NCBI RefSeq assembly: GCF_938018145.1
Contig: NZ_CALIII010000003.1
Span: forward strand, 1 to 5,893
From: an uncultured Campylobacter sp.
GTDB taxonomy: Bacteria > Campylobacterota > Campylobacteria > Campylobacterales > Campylobacteraceae
Direction: 5' to 3'
DNA length: 5,893 bases
Positions 1 to 5,669 of this stretch are shown here, piece after piece (positions within the stretch are counted from its first letter, which is position 1; each line of letters begins with the position of its first letter). The notes under the pieces are model-generated. The model was not told the origin of the DNA, did not search any database, and saw nothing but the letters and a program-made list of their open reading frames with translations. The position numbers were made by a program, and so were the translations under genes.

Positions 1-542
1 ATATCTTCGGTGGGGTGAACATCAGAAGCGAAGGCAGCGGCAGCATCGGCGCGACCAACGTCTTGCGCGTGCTAAAGCAAAAAGACCCCAAACTCGCTAA
101 AAAAATCGCGATTTTGACCGTCGTTTGCGACGTTTTAAAGGGCGTTTTGCCGATACTGATCGCGAAATTTTTAGGCCTTGCTCCTGCGACGCTTTGGGCG
201 ATGGCGGTACTTTCTGTGCTCGGGCACTGCTATTCGCCGTTTTTGAAATTTGAAGGCGGTAAGGGCATAGCCACGGGAGCTGGCGTTTTAGCGGTCTTTT
301 TGCCGCTTGAGATCGCTATCGCGCTTGGGGTTTGGTTTGTCGTGGGCAAGCTGCTTAAGATCTCATCGCTCGCCTCTCTAGCCGCGCTTGCGGCGTTTAT
401 CGTAGCGACTTTTGCGTTGCAGCCGCAGATCCCTGGCATCGACTCCTATGCGCCGATATTTTTGATCGCGTTTTTGGTCGTTTACAAGCACCTGCCAAAC
501 ATCAAACGCCTGATAACAGGGCAAGAAAAGCGCGTAATTTGA
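1..542 (+). CDS. plsY: Glycerol-3-phosphate acyltransferase PlsY (5' end missing)
   Basis: PlsY is an integral inner-membrane enzyme that transfers an acyl group from acyl-phosphate to glycerol-3-phosphate, giving lysophosphatidic acid, the first step of phospholipid synthesis. The reading frame is open from base 3, and the residues before the GTG at base 15 (I-F-G-G) continue a PlsY-like helix end. That GTG is therefore internal and the true N-terminus, with the first membrane helix, lies outside the window. Two family signature loops are visible: GSGSIGATN at bases 33-59, and GHCYSPFLKFEGGKGIATG at 222-278, the glycine-rich loop linked in this family to glycerol-phosphate and acyl-phosphate binding. 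Hydrophobic segments flank them, and the basic C-terminus (KHLPNIKRLITGQEKR) should be cytoplasmic. The TGA stop overlaps the TTG start of folB by four bases, so the two are probably co-transcribed, an order I recall from C. jejuni (Cj0357c-Cj0356c). No frameshift or missing motif is seen. Confidence 0.95.
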   Translation, partial: IFGGVNIRSEGSGSIGATNVLRVLKQKDPKLAKKIAILTVVCDVLKGVLPILIAKFLGLAPATLWAMAVLSVLGHCYSPFLKFEGGKGIATGAGVLAVFLPLEIAIALGVWFVVGKLLKISSLASLAALAAFIVATFALQPQIPGIDSYAPIFLIAFLVVYKHLPNIKRLITGQEKRVI

Positions 543-853
543 CGACCATTATCAAAGATTACGAATTTGGCACGATCATCGGGCTGCTTGATTTTGAGCG
601 CGTGACGCCGCAAAAGGTAAGAGTGAGCGCGGAATTTGAAAGCGGCGAGTTTATAGACTACGTGGAAATGATAAATTTGATCGAGGAAGTTTATGCGCGG
701 GAGAAATTTGGCACCGTGGAGAGCTCGCTTGAAATTTGCGCAAAAAAGTTGAAGGAAAAATTTAGCTCGCTTAGCTTTTTGAAAATGGAAATTTTAAAAA
801 TCGAGATCGTCAAAAATGCGATGGTTGGCGCAAGAGCCGAGTTTAAATATTAA
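539..853 (+). CDS. folB: Dihydroneopterin aldolase, short epsilonproteobacterial form
   Basis: FolB cleaves 7,8-dihydroneopterin to 6-hydroxymethyl-dihydropterin and glycolaldehyde in cytoplasmic folate synthesis. The protein has 104 residues, against about 120 for typical FolB, and is divergent. It still keeps the landmarks: the N-terminal strand IIGLLDFERVTPQKV (residues 13-27) matches the E. coli TIGVYDWEQTIEQK stretch as I recall it, with Glu20 in the substrate-binding position. Tyr41 (FIDYVEM) and Glu61 (TVESSL) fall at conserved positions, and Lys87 (EILKIEIV) aligns with the catalytic lysine of the SKP motif. The usual SKP-proline is replaced by Ile. The start is TTG at 539, overlapping the plsY TGA as TTGA. 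No strong Shine-Dalgarno sequence is visible (only AGAAAAG upstream), so translation probably depends on coupling to plsY. Folate function is inferred from these residues and from synteny. The related tunnelling-fold families (FolX, QueD) are less likely given the length and motif pattern. Confidence 0.8.
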   Translation: MTTIIKDYEFGTIIGLLDFERVTPQKVRVSAEFESGEFIDYVEMINLIEEVYAREKFGTVESSLEICAKKLKEKFSSLSFLKMEILKIEIVKNAMVGARAEFKY

Positions 854-859
854 ATTTTT

Positions 860-892
860 TTTAAAGTATCTTGAAATCTTGCTTAATTTATG
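860..892 (+). promoter_or_regulatory. Candidate CosR autoregulatory site: three 11-bp-phased TTTAAG-like half sites
   Basis: Three six-base words recur exactly 11 bases apart: TTTAAA at 860-865, TTGAAA at 871-876 and CTTAAT at 882-887. As I recall it, HP1043, the H. pylori homologue of CosR, prefers a tandem TTTAAG-N5-TTTAAG, and the first two words here have that same N5 spacing. The middle word coincides with the -35 element of the cosR promoter. An autoregulatory site is inferred. The matches are imperfect and the surrounding DNA is AT-rich, so chance is possible. Confidence 0.35.
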
Positions 893-899
893 CTACAAT
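871..899 (+). promoter_or_regulatory. Sigma70-type promoter of the cosR-kinase-phosphatase operon
   Basis: TTGAAA at 871-876 serves as -35 and TACAAT at 894-899 as -10, separated by 17 bases, with an extended TGC just before the -10 (891-893). A T-rich stretch lies upstream, as is common in Campylobacter promoters. Transcription would start near base 906, giving a leader of about 20 bases with a Shine-Dalgarno GAAGGGA at 916-922, four bases before the cosR ATG. It is the only convincing promoter in the + strand gene run and separates plsY-folB from cosR. Confidence 0.75.
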
Positions 900-926
900 C
901 CCAACAAATTTCACTGAAGGGAAAAA

Positions 927-1598
927 ATGAGAATTTTAATAGTTGAAGATGAGGTAACTCTAAACAAAACCATCGCCGAGGGCTTGCAAGAGTTCGGCTA
1001 TCAGACCGACAGCTCGGAGAATTTCAAGGATGCTGAATACTACATCGGTATTAGAAATTACGATTTGGTTTTGACTGATTGGATGCTGCCTGACGGCGAC
1101 GGCGTGGATCTGATCAACATCATCAAACACAAATCTCCGCGCACCGCAGTCGTCGTACTATCTGCTAAAGACGATAAAGATAGCGAAGTTAAGGCATTTA
1201 GAGCTGGTGCGGACGACTATATCAAAAAGCCGTTTGATTTCGACGTTTTGGTAGCTAGGATCGAGGCTCGTTTGCGCTTTGGCGGTACGAACGTTATCAA
1301 AATAGACGACCTTATCATCGATCCGGACGAGGAGAAAATCACCTACCTAGGTCAAGATATCGAGCTAAAAGGTAAGCCGTTTGAGGTGCTAACTCACCTT
1401 GCGCGCCACAGCGATCAGATCGTCAGCAAAGAGCAACTACTAGACGCGATCTGGGAGGAGCCTGAGCTCGTAACTCCAAACGTAATCGAAGTAGCAATCA
1501 ATCAAATCCGCCAAAAAATGGATAAACCGTTAAATATCTCGACTATCGAGACGGTCAGAAGACGCGGGTATAGATTTTGCTTTCCCAAAAAAGCCTAA
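927..1598 (+). CDS. cosR: OmpR-family response regulator CosR (HP1043/HsrA type) with intact phospho-acceptor
   Basis: This is a 223-residue cytoplasmic transcription factor with a receiver domain (about residues 1-115) and an OmpR/PhoB winged-helix DNA-binding domain (about 125-220, ending in IETVRRRGYRFCFPKK). The C-terminal half matches C. jejuni CosR (Cj0355c) closely as I remember it, and its place beside folB and plsY is the same. CosR controls oxidative-stress and metabolic genes and is essential in C. jejuni. There and in H. pylori HP1043 the phospho-acceptor Asp is lost. Here the full set is present: Glu7/Asp8, Asp51 (VLTDWMLPDGDG), Ser79 (VLSAKD), Tyr98 and Lys101 (IKKPFD). Phosphorylation is therefore plausible, and the overlapping histidine kinase gene downstream is the likely partner. 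The ATG is well supported by the GAAGGGA ribosome-binding site and a strong upstream promoter. Identity as CosR is firm. Phosphorylation control is inferred. Confidence 0.93.
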   Translation: MRILIVEDEVTLNKTIAEGLQEFGYQTDSSENFKDAEYYIGIRNYDLVLTDWMLPDGDGVDLINIIKHKSPRTAVVVLSAKDDKDSEVKAFRAGADDYIKKPFDFDVLVARIEARLRFGGTNVIKIDDLIIDPDEEKITYLGQDIELKGKPFEVLTHLARHSDQIVSKEQLLDAIWEEPELVTPNVIEVAINQIRQKMDKPLNISTIETVRRRGYRFCFPKKA

Positions 1599-2866
1599 GA
1601 TTTAGGTTTATAGTGCAATTAGCATCGGCTTCTACGATGCTAATTCTCATCATCTCCGTTCTTTTATATCAGTATATCAAGGTCACGATATACGAGGGTA
1701 TCTCGCAATCGCTCGCATACGAAGCTAAAATTTTATCCACGAGCGCAAATTTATCTAAAGTACAAAAACCGTTTGAATACTTCACGCTAAACGATAGTCC
1801 CACGAGGGCAAAGCTCGTCGAGGGCAAAACGGTATCGCCTTATTTCGTCACGGAAAGTGTCGGCCAAAAGACCCATTTGACGTTATTTTACCCGTATATG
1901 GACGATACTAGCATCGCGCTAACCAAAGACACCACCCATCAAAGCAAACTCATAGATCAAATTTTAATCGACATCATCATGGTAAACGCTACGTCGATAC
2001 TTCTGATTATTTTTTACGTGCTGTTTTTGTCGCGGATGCTGCTGGTGCCGATTAAAATTTTAAGCAGAAAAATGACGAATTTAAACGAGCGGTTTTTGCA
2101 GACGGTGAGCCTTGAGGAGCTACCGCCCGAGTTTAAGCCGCTAGGCAAAAGCCTAAACCGCCTAATCGAGCGCATTCAAACGTTCGTACTTTATCAAAAA
2201 GAGCTTTTCGTCGGCGTCGCGCACGAGCTAAAAACGCCGCTTGCGGTGATGAAAACCAAAAACGAAGTTACGCTAATAAAGCCGCGCGAGAGCGAAAAAT
2301 ACATCGAAGCGCTCAAAAACAACAACGAAGCCATCAATCAGATGAACAAAATGATCGGCTCTATCCTGGAGATCGGGCGGCAGGAGGGCGCGCAGTTTGA
2401 GGAGGCCGTGCGCATCGATATCATCGAGTTTTTAAATCAATCTGCGAATAATTTTAAAATTTTAGCTCGCGGCGAGGGCAAGGATATAGCGACTGATTTT
2501 GCGCCTAGCAGTCTTGAAATGACGCTACAAACGACGCTTTTAACGCACGTTATTCAAAATTTCGTCCAAAACGCGATCAAATTTTCTCCTCGCGGCGCCG
2601 TGGTCACGCTACGCTCGCGTCTTAGCGAAAACGAATTTATCATCGAGGTCGTAGACGAGGGCTGTGGTATCGACGAGAGCAAGGACCTTTTTGCGCCGTT
2701 TAAGCGTTTCGGCGATAAGGGCGGAGCGGGACTTGGGCTATTTTTAGCTAAGGGCGCAGCTCAGGCTCTGGGCGGCTCGGTAGCTATCAAAAACCGCACC
2801 GACGGGCACAGCGGCGCGGTATCAACCATCACTTTAGCGATAAATAAAAATAATAAAGGCAAATAA
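1577..2866 (+). CDS. Membrane sensor histidine kinase, probable partner of CosR
   Basis: The product is a 429-residue inner-membrane kinase. Order of parts: basic N-terminus (KSLRFRF), transmembrane helix at about 11-34, periplasmic sensor region of about 95 residues (35-130), second helix at about 132-153, a HAMP-like linker starting at Pro158 and running to about 205, HisKA dimerisation helix with His216 in the H-box (VAHELKTPLAV), and HATPase_c domain. The ATPase part shows an N-box (QNFVQNAIKF, Asn332), G1 (VDEGCGID, Asp360), F-box (LFAPFKRFG) and G2 (GGAGLGLFLAKG), all intact. The sensor region has no motif I recognise and no cysteines, so the ligand is unknown. The start is taken as TTG at 1577, 22 bases inside cosR, because it supplies the positive residues before helix 1. 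GTG at 1613 is an in-frame alternative but would fall within that helix. No clear Shine-Dalgarno is seen, which suggests coupling to cosR. In C. jejuni I recall fdxB at this place and no kinase. Confidence 0.93.
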   Translation: MLSQKSLRFRFIVQLASASTMLILIISVLLYQYIKVTIYEGISQSLAYEAKILSTSANLSKVQKPFEYFTLNDSPTRAKLVEGKTVSPYFVTESVGQKTHLTLFYPYMDDTSIALTKDTTHQSKLIDQILIDIIMVNATSILLIIFYVLFLSRMLLVPIKILSRKMTNLNERFLQTVSLEELPPEFKPLGKSLNRLIERIQTFVLYQKELFVGVAHELKTPLAVMKTKNEVTLIKPRESEKYIEALKNNNEAINQMNKMIGSILEIGRQEGAQFEEAVRIDIIEFLNQSANNFKILARGEGKDIATDFAPSSLEMTLQTTLLTHVIQNFVQNAIKFSPRGAVVTLRSRLSENEFIIEVVDEGCGIDESKDLFAPFKRFGDKGGAGLGLFLAKGAAQALGGSVAIKNRTDGHSGAVSTITLAINKNNKGK

Positions 2867-4315
2867 ATGGCAAAACGAACCGCCGTCATAGATCTAGGCT
2901 CAAATTCGATGCGAATGGCGATTTTTGAGAAAACTTCGCGTTACGCGTTTCACATCATCGGCGAATTTAAGATGAAGGTACGTCTAGGTGAGGGCGCGTA
3001 CGAGCACGGCGGCGAGATCGCCCAAAAGTCGATGCAAAAGGCCTGCGAGGCGCTTAGCGAGTTTAAAAATATCGCACAAAACTACAAATGCTCGAAAATT
3101 TTCGCCATGGGCACCTCGGCTCTGCGCGACGCTCCAAACGCCGGCCTGCTCATAAGTATGGCGCGCAAAGAGCTTGGGATAAATTTAAAGGTCGTTAGCG
3201 GCAAGGACGAGGCGACGTTTGGCGGCGTGGCGGCGTTAAATTTGCTTGAGTCCTTAGACGAGTTTGTCACGCTTGATATCGGCGGAGGCTCTGCCGAGCT
3301 TGCGCTTGTTAGCGGCGGCAAGATAACTGATGCCGTGTCGCTAAATTTAGGCACCGTGAGGCTAAAGGAGCTATTTTTCGATAAGAAAAATTTAAACGCC
3401 GCAGCGCCTTTTATCAAAGAGGCGTTTAAAAGCTTGCCTAAAAATTTTAAAAGCAAAAACATAGTCGCCATCGGCGGTAGCCTGCGCGCGATATCTTCTG
3501 CTATCATGTCGGCGCAAGACTACCCGCTAAAAACGGTGCACAACTTTGCCTACAAATTTCAAAACCACAAAAATTTCATCGAAAATTTAGCCCGAGCGAG
3601 CGTGCTTGAGCTTGGGAAATTTGGCATCAAAAAAGACCGCTTCGATACGATTAGAGAGGGCGCGCTCATCTTTTTAGGCGCAGTGGATGCAGTGGGTGCG
3701 CAAAATATCTATACTAGCGGTGCGGGCTTTAGAGAGGGTGTATTTTTGAGCGATATCTTGCGTCCGACGCGTAAATTTCCGCCGAATTTCAACCCGAGCG
3801 TGAGGAGTTTGCAGGATAGATTTTTGCTAGATGATAACAAGACGATCGTAAAATACGCAAAAGACCTCTTTGTAGCACTAGAGCCTTTGCATGGGCTTGA
3901 TGGGCGCTACGAGAGCGAGCTGGCGGTGGCTGCTAGATTGCATAGCGTGGCGCAGTGCTTGGGATTTTACGGCGAGCACGCTAGCTCAGCATTTTTTGTG
4001 CTAAATGCCCTAAACTACGGCTTTTCGCATGCGCAAAAATGCTTAGTCGCCGCGATCATCGCACAAAACGGCAAGAAAACCTCGAGCGAATTTGAGCGAT
4101 TTAAAAACCTGCTACCGAGCGAGGATGTCGTGCGCTGGCTGAGTTTTATCCTCGCGCTTGCTAAAAACCTCGATGCAAACTGCGCTCATAAGAAGCTGGA
4201 GTTTGAGTTTATCAACCATACTTTACAAATTTACGGCGCTAAGGAGCTGTTTATGGCGAAGGAAAATATCAAAAAGATGACTAAACCGGATACTTTTGCG
4301 ATCTGTTTTGCGTGA
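2867..4315 (+). CDS. Ppx/GppA-family phosphatase (exopolyphosphatase / pppGpp phosphohydrolase)
   Basis: This family hydrolyses the terminal phosphate of polyphosphate or converts pppGpp to ppGpp; which substrate dominates cannot be read from sequence. The 482-residue protein has the two-lobed actin/Hsp70-like fold. Visible motifs are the phosphate-1 loop AVIDLGSNSMRMAIF (6-20), GTSALRDAPN (82-91), SGKDEA (111-116, with Glu115 in the catalytic Glu position), phosphate-2 LDIGGGSAE (136-144), NLGTVRLKE (160-168) and the adenosine-type GGSLRAIS (203-210). The C-terminal part (about 315-482) resembles the HD-like helical domain of long Ppx/GppA proteins, but the HD pair reads His359-Ser360, so it is degenerate. 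The length is close to that of other long, two-part members. It corresponds by position to C. jejuni Cj0353c. The ATG follows the kinase TAA directly, with AAAGG about eight bases upstream, so it should be on the cosR-kinase transcript. That arrangement could link signalling to phosphate or alarmone pools (inference). Confidence 0.92.
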   Translation: MAKRTAVIDLGSNSMRMAIFEKTSRYAFHIIGEFKMKVRLGEGAYEHGGEIAQKSMQKACEALSEFKNIAQNYKCSKIFAMGTSALRDAPNAGLLISMARKELGINLKVVSGKDEATFGGVAALNLLESLDEFVTLDIGGGSAELALVSGGKITDAVSLNLGTVRLKELFFDKKNLNAAAPFIKEAFKSLPKNFKSKNIVAIGGSLRAISSAIMSAQDYPLKTVHNFAYKFQNHKNFIENLARASVLELGKFGIKKDRFDTIREGALIFLGAVDAVGAQNIYTSGAGFREGVFLSDILRPTRKFPPNFNPSVRSLQDRFLLDDNKTIVKYAKDLFVALEPLHGLDGRYESELAVAARLHSVAQCLGFYGEHASSAFFVLNALNYGFSHAQKCLVAAIIAQNGKKTSSEFERFKNLLPSEDVVRWLSFILALAKNLDANCAHKKLEFEFINHTLQIYGAKELFMAKENIKKMTKPDTFAICFA

Positions 4316-4328
4316 AATTTAATGGAGG

Positions 4329-4365
4329 AATTTGATGAAACTTGTGGTAAATTTCATCAAATTTT
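4329..4365. terminator. Perfect 12-bp inverted repeat between convergent genes, probable bidirectional terminator
   Basis: AATTTGATGAAA (4329-4340) and TTTCATCAAATT (4352-4363) are exact reverse complements around an 11-base loop, extendable by two G-T pairs at the base. A short TTTT tract (4362-4365) follows on the + strand. The hairpin lies 13 bases after the Ppx/GppA stop and 12 bases before the fliO-like stop, where a shared terminator is expected. The stem is AT-rich and the T tract is short, and on the - strand no T tract follows, so termination strength is uncertain, especially for the flagellar operon. Confidence 0.6.
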
Positions 4366-4377
4366 AAAAAGGCAAAT

Positions 4378-5316
4378 TTAGTCTATACTTGCCTTATCCT
4401 TGTATGCGTCTAGCGTTTGGCGGTTTTCGATGTAGGCGTTTAGCTTTTTCTGATTTTCTTCAAAAAAGCTCTGAAAGTCCTGCTCGCTCGTCATCTTTTC
4501 TTCGCCGAATTTATCCAAAAGCACGTTTGACGTACCTGTTAGCACGAGGTAGCGTCTGTCAAGGTGCTGAAAAAGAACGACTTTGTTCGTATCATCAAGT
4601 GGTTTTTCGTAGATTATCTCCACGCCTTCCTCGCTTTTTACCTTTTCAAACCAGCCGTTTTCGCGCTTTGTTTTTATCGTTTTTTGCTTATTTTTTAGCT
4701 TTGCCTTGACGAACAAAAGCACGACTAAAAGTAGCGCCAAAACGCCCAAAACCGAGTAATATCTATAATCGATCATATCGCTCATACCCTGCGTCATAAA
4801 ATTTACGTCGCCGTTTTGCACGCCTAAATTTAGGCCTGCACCTTGAGCGGACGAGGTCAAATTTGATGCGTTTTGATCTCCTGATAAATTCGTCGTTTCG
4901 GTTATATTTTCTCTAGTTTCTTGCGGCGAGAGCGCAGTTGCGGTGGCTGAGTTCGCTGCATTTTCAGGCGTCACGCGTATGCGCAGGCCAAAGCCGTCGG
5001 TGGTTTTTGACGCGCTAACGGCCACCTGAGCGTCGCTTTTTATCACGAGGGCTAAATTTTGGCCCCTAGGCTCAAACAAAAGCTCTTGCAGTATGCTTGA
5101 ATTTACGCTTTTTTCGATATTTTGATCGTTTTGCAGGTCTTTAAAAAGCAGGGTTATCGCGCCGTCTTTGCGCTCTTGCAGGATCGCTCCGCTATAAGGC
5201 GCATCAAAGCTAAGCATGATATCGACGCGGTCGCTGCGCTCGTAGATGTTATATGTGGATAAATTTGAACCCCAAAGCGCTACGAAAAACAACAAAAGCG
5301 CGGCGAAAATCCTCAT
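4378..5316 (-). CDS. fliO: FliO-like flagellar export-gate assembly protein with large periplasmic domain
   Basis: FliO helps FliP assemble into the flagellar type III export gate. This 312-residue protein has a signal peptide (MRIFAALLLFFVALWGSN), a strand-rich periplasmic domain (about 19-117; motifs YNIYERSDRVDIMLSFD and LALVIKSD) that recalls AMIN-type domains, a Ser/Thr/Asn-rich linker (about 118-183), one transmembrane helix (about 187-204) followed by KAKLKNKQK, and a cytoplasmic domain. In the latter, VVLFQHLDRRYLVLTGTSN (247-265) fits the FliO pattern of a short strand pair ending in L-x-G-x-S. Enteric FliO is much shorter and lacks the exported domain. I recall a larger N-terminal region in the Helicobacter protein. 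It lies directly after fliN, as in the classical fliN-fliO order, and corresponds by position to C. jejuni Cj0352. Its ATG overlaps the fliN TGA (ATGA) without a good Shine-Dalgarno, implying coupled translation. The name is inferred from architecture and order. Confidence 0.75.
   Translation of the reverse strand: MRIFAALLLFFVALWGSNLSTYNIYERSDRVDIMLSFDAPYSGAILQERKDGAITLLFKDLQNDQNIEKSVNSSILQELLFEPRGQNLALVIKSDAQVAVSASKTTDGFGLRIRVTPENAANSATATALSPQETRENITETTNLSGDQNASNLTSSAQGAGLNLGVQNGDVNFMTQGMSDMIDYRYYSVLGVLALLLVVLLFVKAKLKNKQKTIKTKRENGWFEKVKSEEGVEIIYEKPLDDTNKVVLFQHLDRRYLVLTGTSNVLLDKFGEEKMTSEQDFQSFFEENQKKLNAYIENRQTLDAYKDKASID
4864..4878 (-). other. DQNAS N-glycosylation sequon in the FliO-like periplasmic linker
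   Basis: Codons 147-151 of the FliO-like protein read D-Q-N-A-S, which fits the bacterial PglB rule D/E-X-N-X-S/T with non-proline X. The site is placed correctly: after a signal peptide, before the membrane helix, and within a low-complexity Ser/Thr/Asn-rich linker. No other Asn in the periplasmic part that I checked meets the acidic -2 rule. Actual use depends on a PglB enzyme elsewhere in the genome, which cannot be seen here. Confidence 0.55.
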
Positions 5317-5669
5317 AGTTGCTCTCGTTTAAAGTACTGGATGACGGATTTTGAGTCTAGGATTTCATTTATCCTGATGGCGAGGTTTTTTTCGTAGACC
5401 ATTACTTCGCCCTTGCCGAAAATTCGGTTGTTTATAAAAAGCTCCACGCTCTCGCCGGCAGGCTTTTCTAGGTCGATTACCGAGCCTACTTCGAGCTTTA
5501 AAAGCTGCTTTACGCTAATAGTCGTCGTGCCTAGCTCCGAGATAAAATCCACTCCGATATCCATCAGCTCGTCGTAGCTTTTAAAAAGCCCGCCGCGCTC
5601 TTGCAACATCTCCTGAACCCCTTGCAACGCCGTTTCTACGGCATTTATCTCTTGTAGTTCTTCGCTCAT
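5313..5669 (-). CDS. fliN: Flagellar motor switch protein FliN
   Basis: FliN forms the lower part of the cytoplasmic C-ring (switch complex), where it works with FliG and FliM in torque switching and in docking export cargo. The 118-residue product has a poorly conserved, Glu-rich N-terminus (1-35) and a C-terminal SpoA/FliN domain (about 38-114). The domain shows the usual order: DIGVDFISELGTTTISVKQL, then LEVGSVIDLEKPAGESVELF, then NNRIFGKGEVMVYEKNLAIRI and the closing NEI. The length is normal for a short FliN. It is not FliY, since the CheC-like N-terminal domain is absent here, although a CheX-like protein is encoded immediately upstream. The ATG overlaps the upstream stop as ATGA, with TAGGA about 11 bases upstream, and its own TGA overlaps the next gene in the same way. 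It corresponds by position to C. jejuni Cj0351. Confidence 0.95.
   Translation of the reverse strand: MSEELQEINAVETALQGVQEMLQERGGLFKSYDELMDIGVDFISELGTTTISVKQLLKLEVGSVIDLEKPAGESVELFINNRIFGKGEVMVYEKNLAIRINEILDSKSVIQYFKREQL

Noticed and set aside
15..17. GTG as the plsY start
   Set aside because: The frame stays open to the window edge and the residues before it continue the family sequence; starting here would remove the first membrane helix.
230..439. Minus-strand open frame of 69 codons inside plsY
   Set aside because: It lies wholly opposite the well-supported PlsY frame, has no recognisable motif and no ribosome-binding site; it is a shadow of biased codon use.
842..865. AT-rich TTTAAA repeats and T8 tract after folB as an intrinsic terminator
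   Set aside because: The pairing is only short AT palindromes with no GC stem. The T tract more likely forms the upstream part of the cosR promoter.
3082..3507. Minus-strand open frame of 141 codons inside the Ppx/GppA gene
   Set aside because: It is antisense to conserved phosphatase motifs, and its Ser/Pro/Leu-rich composition is what the reverse of Glu/Gly/Lys/Ala codons gives; no independent support.
4389..4709. Plus-strand open frame of 106 codons opposite the 3' part of the fliO-like gene
   Set aside because: Arg/Ser/Phe/Leu-rich shadow of the cytoplasmic FliO-like domain; no ribosome-binding site or family signal.
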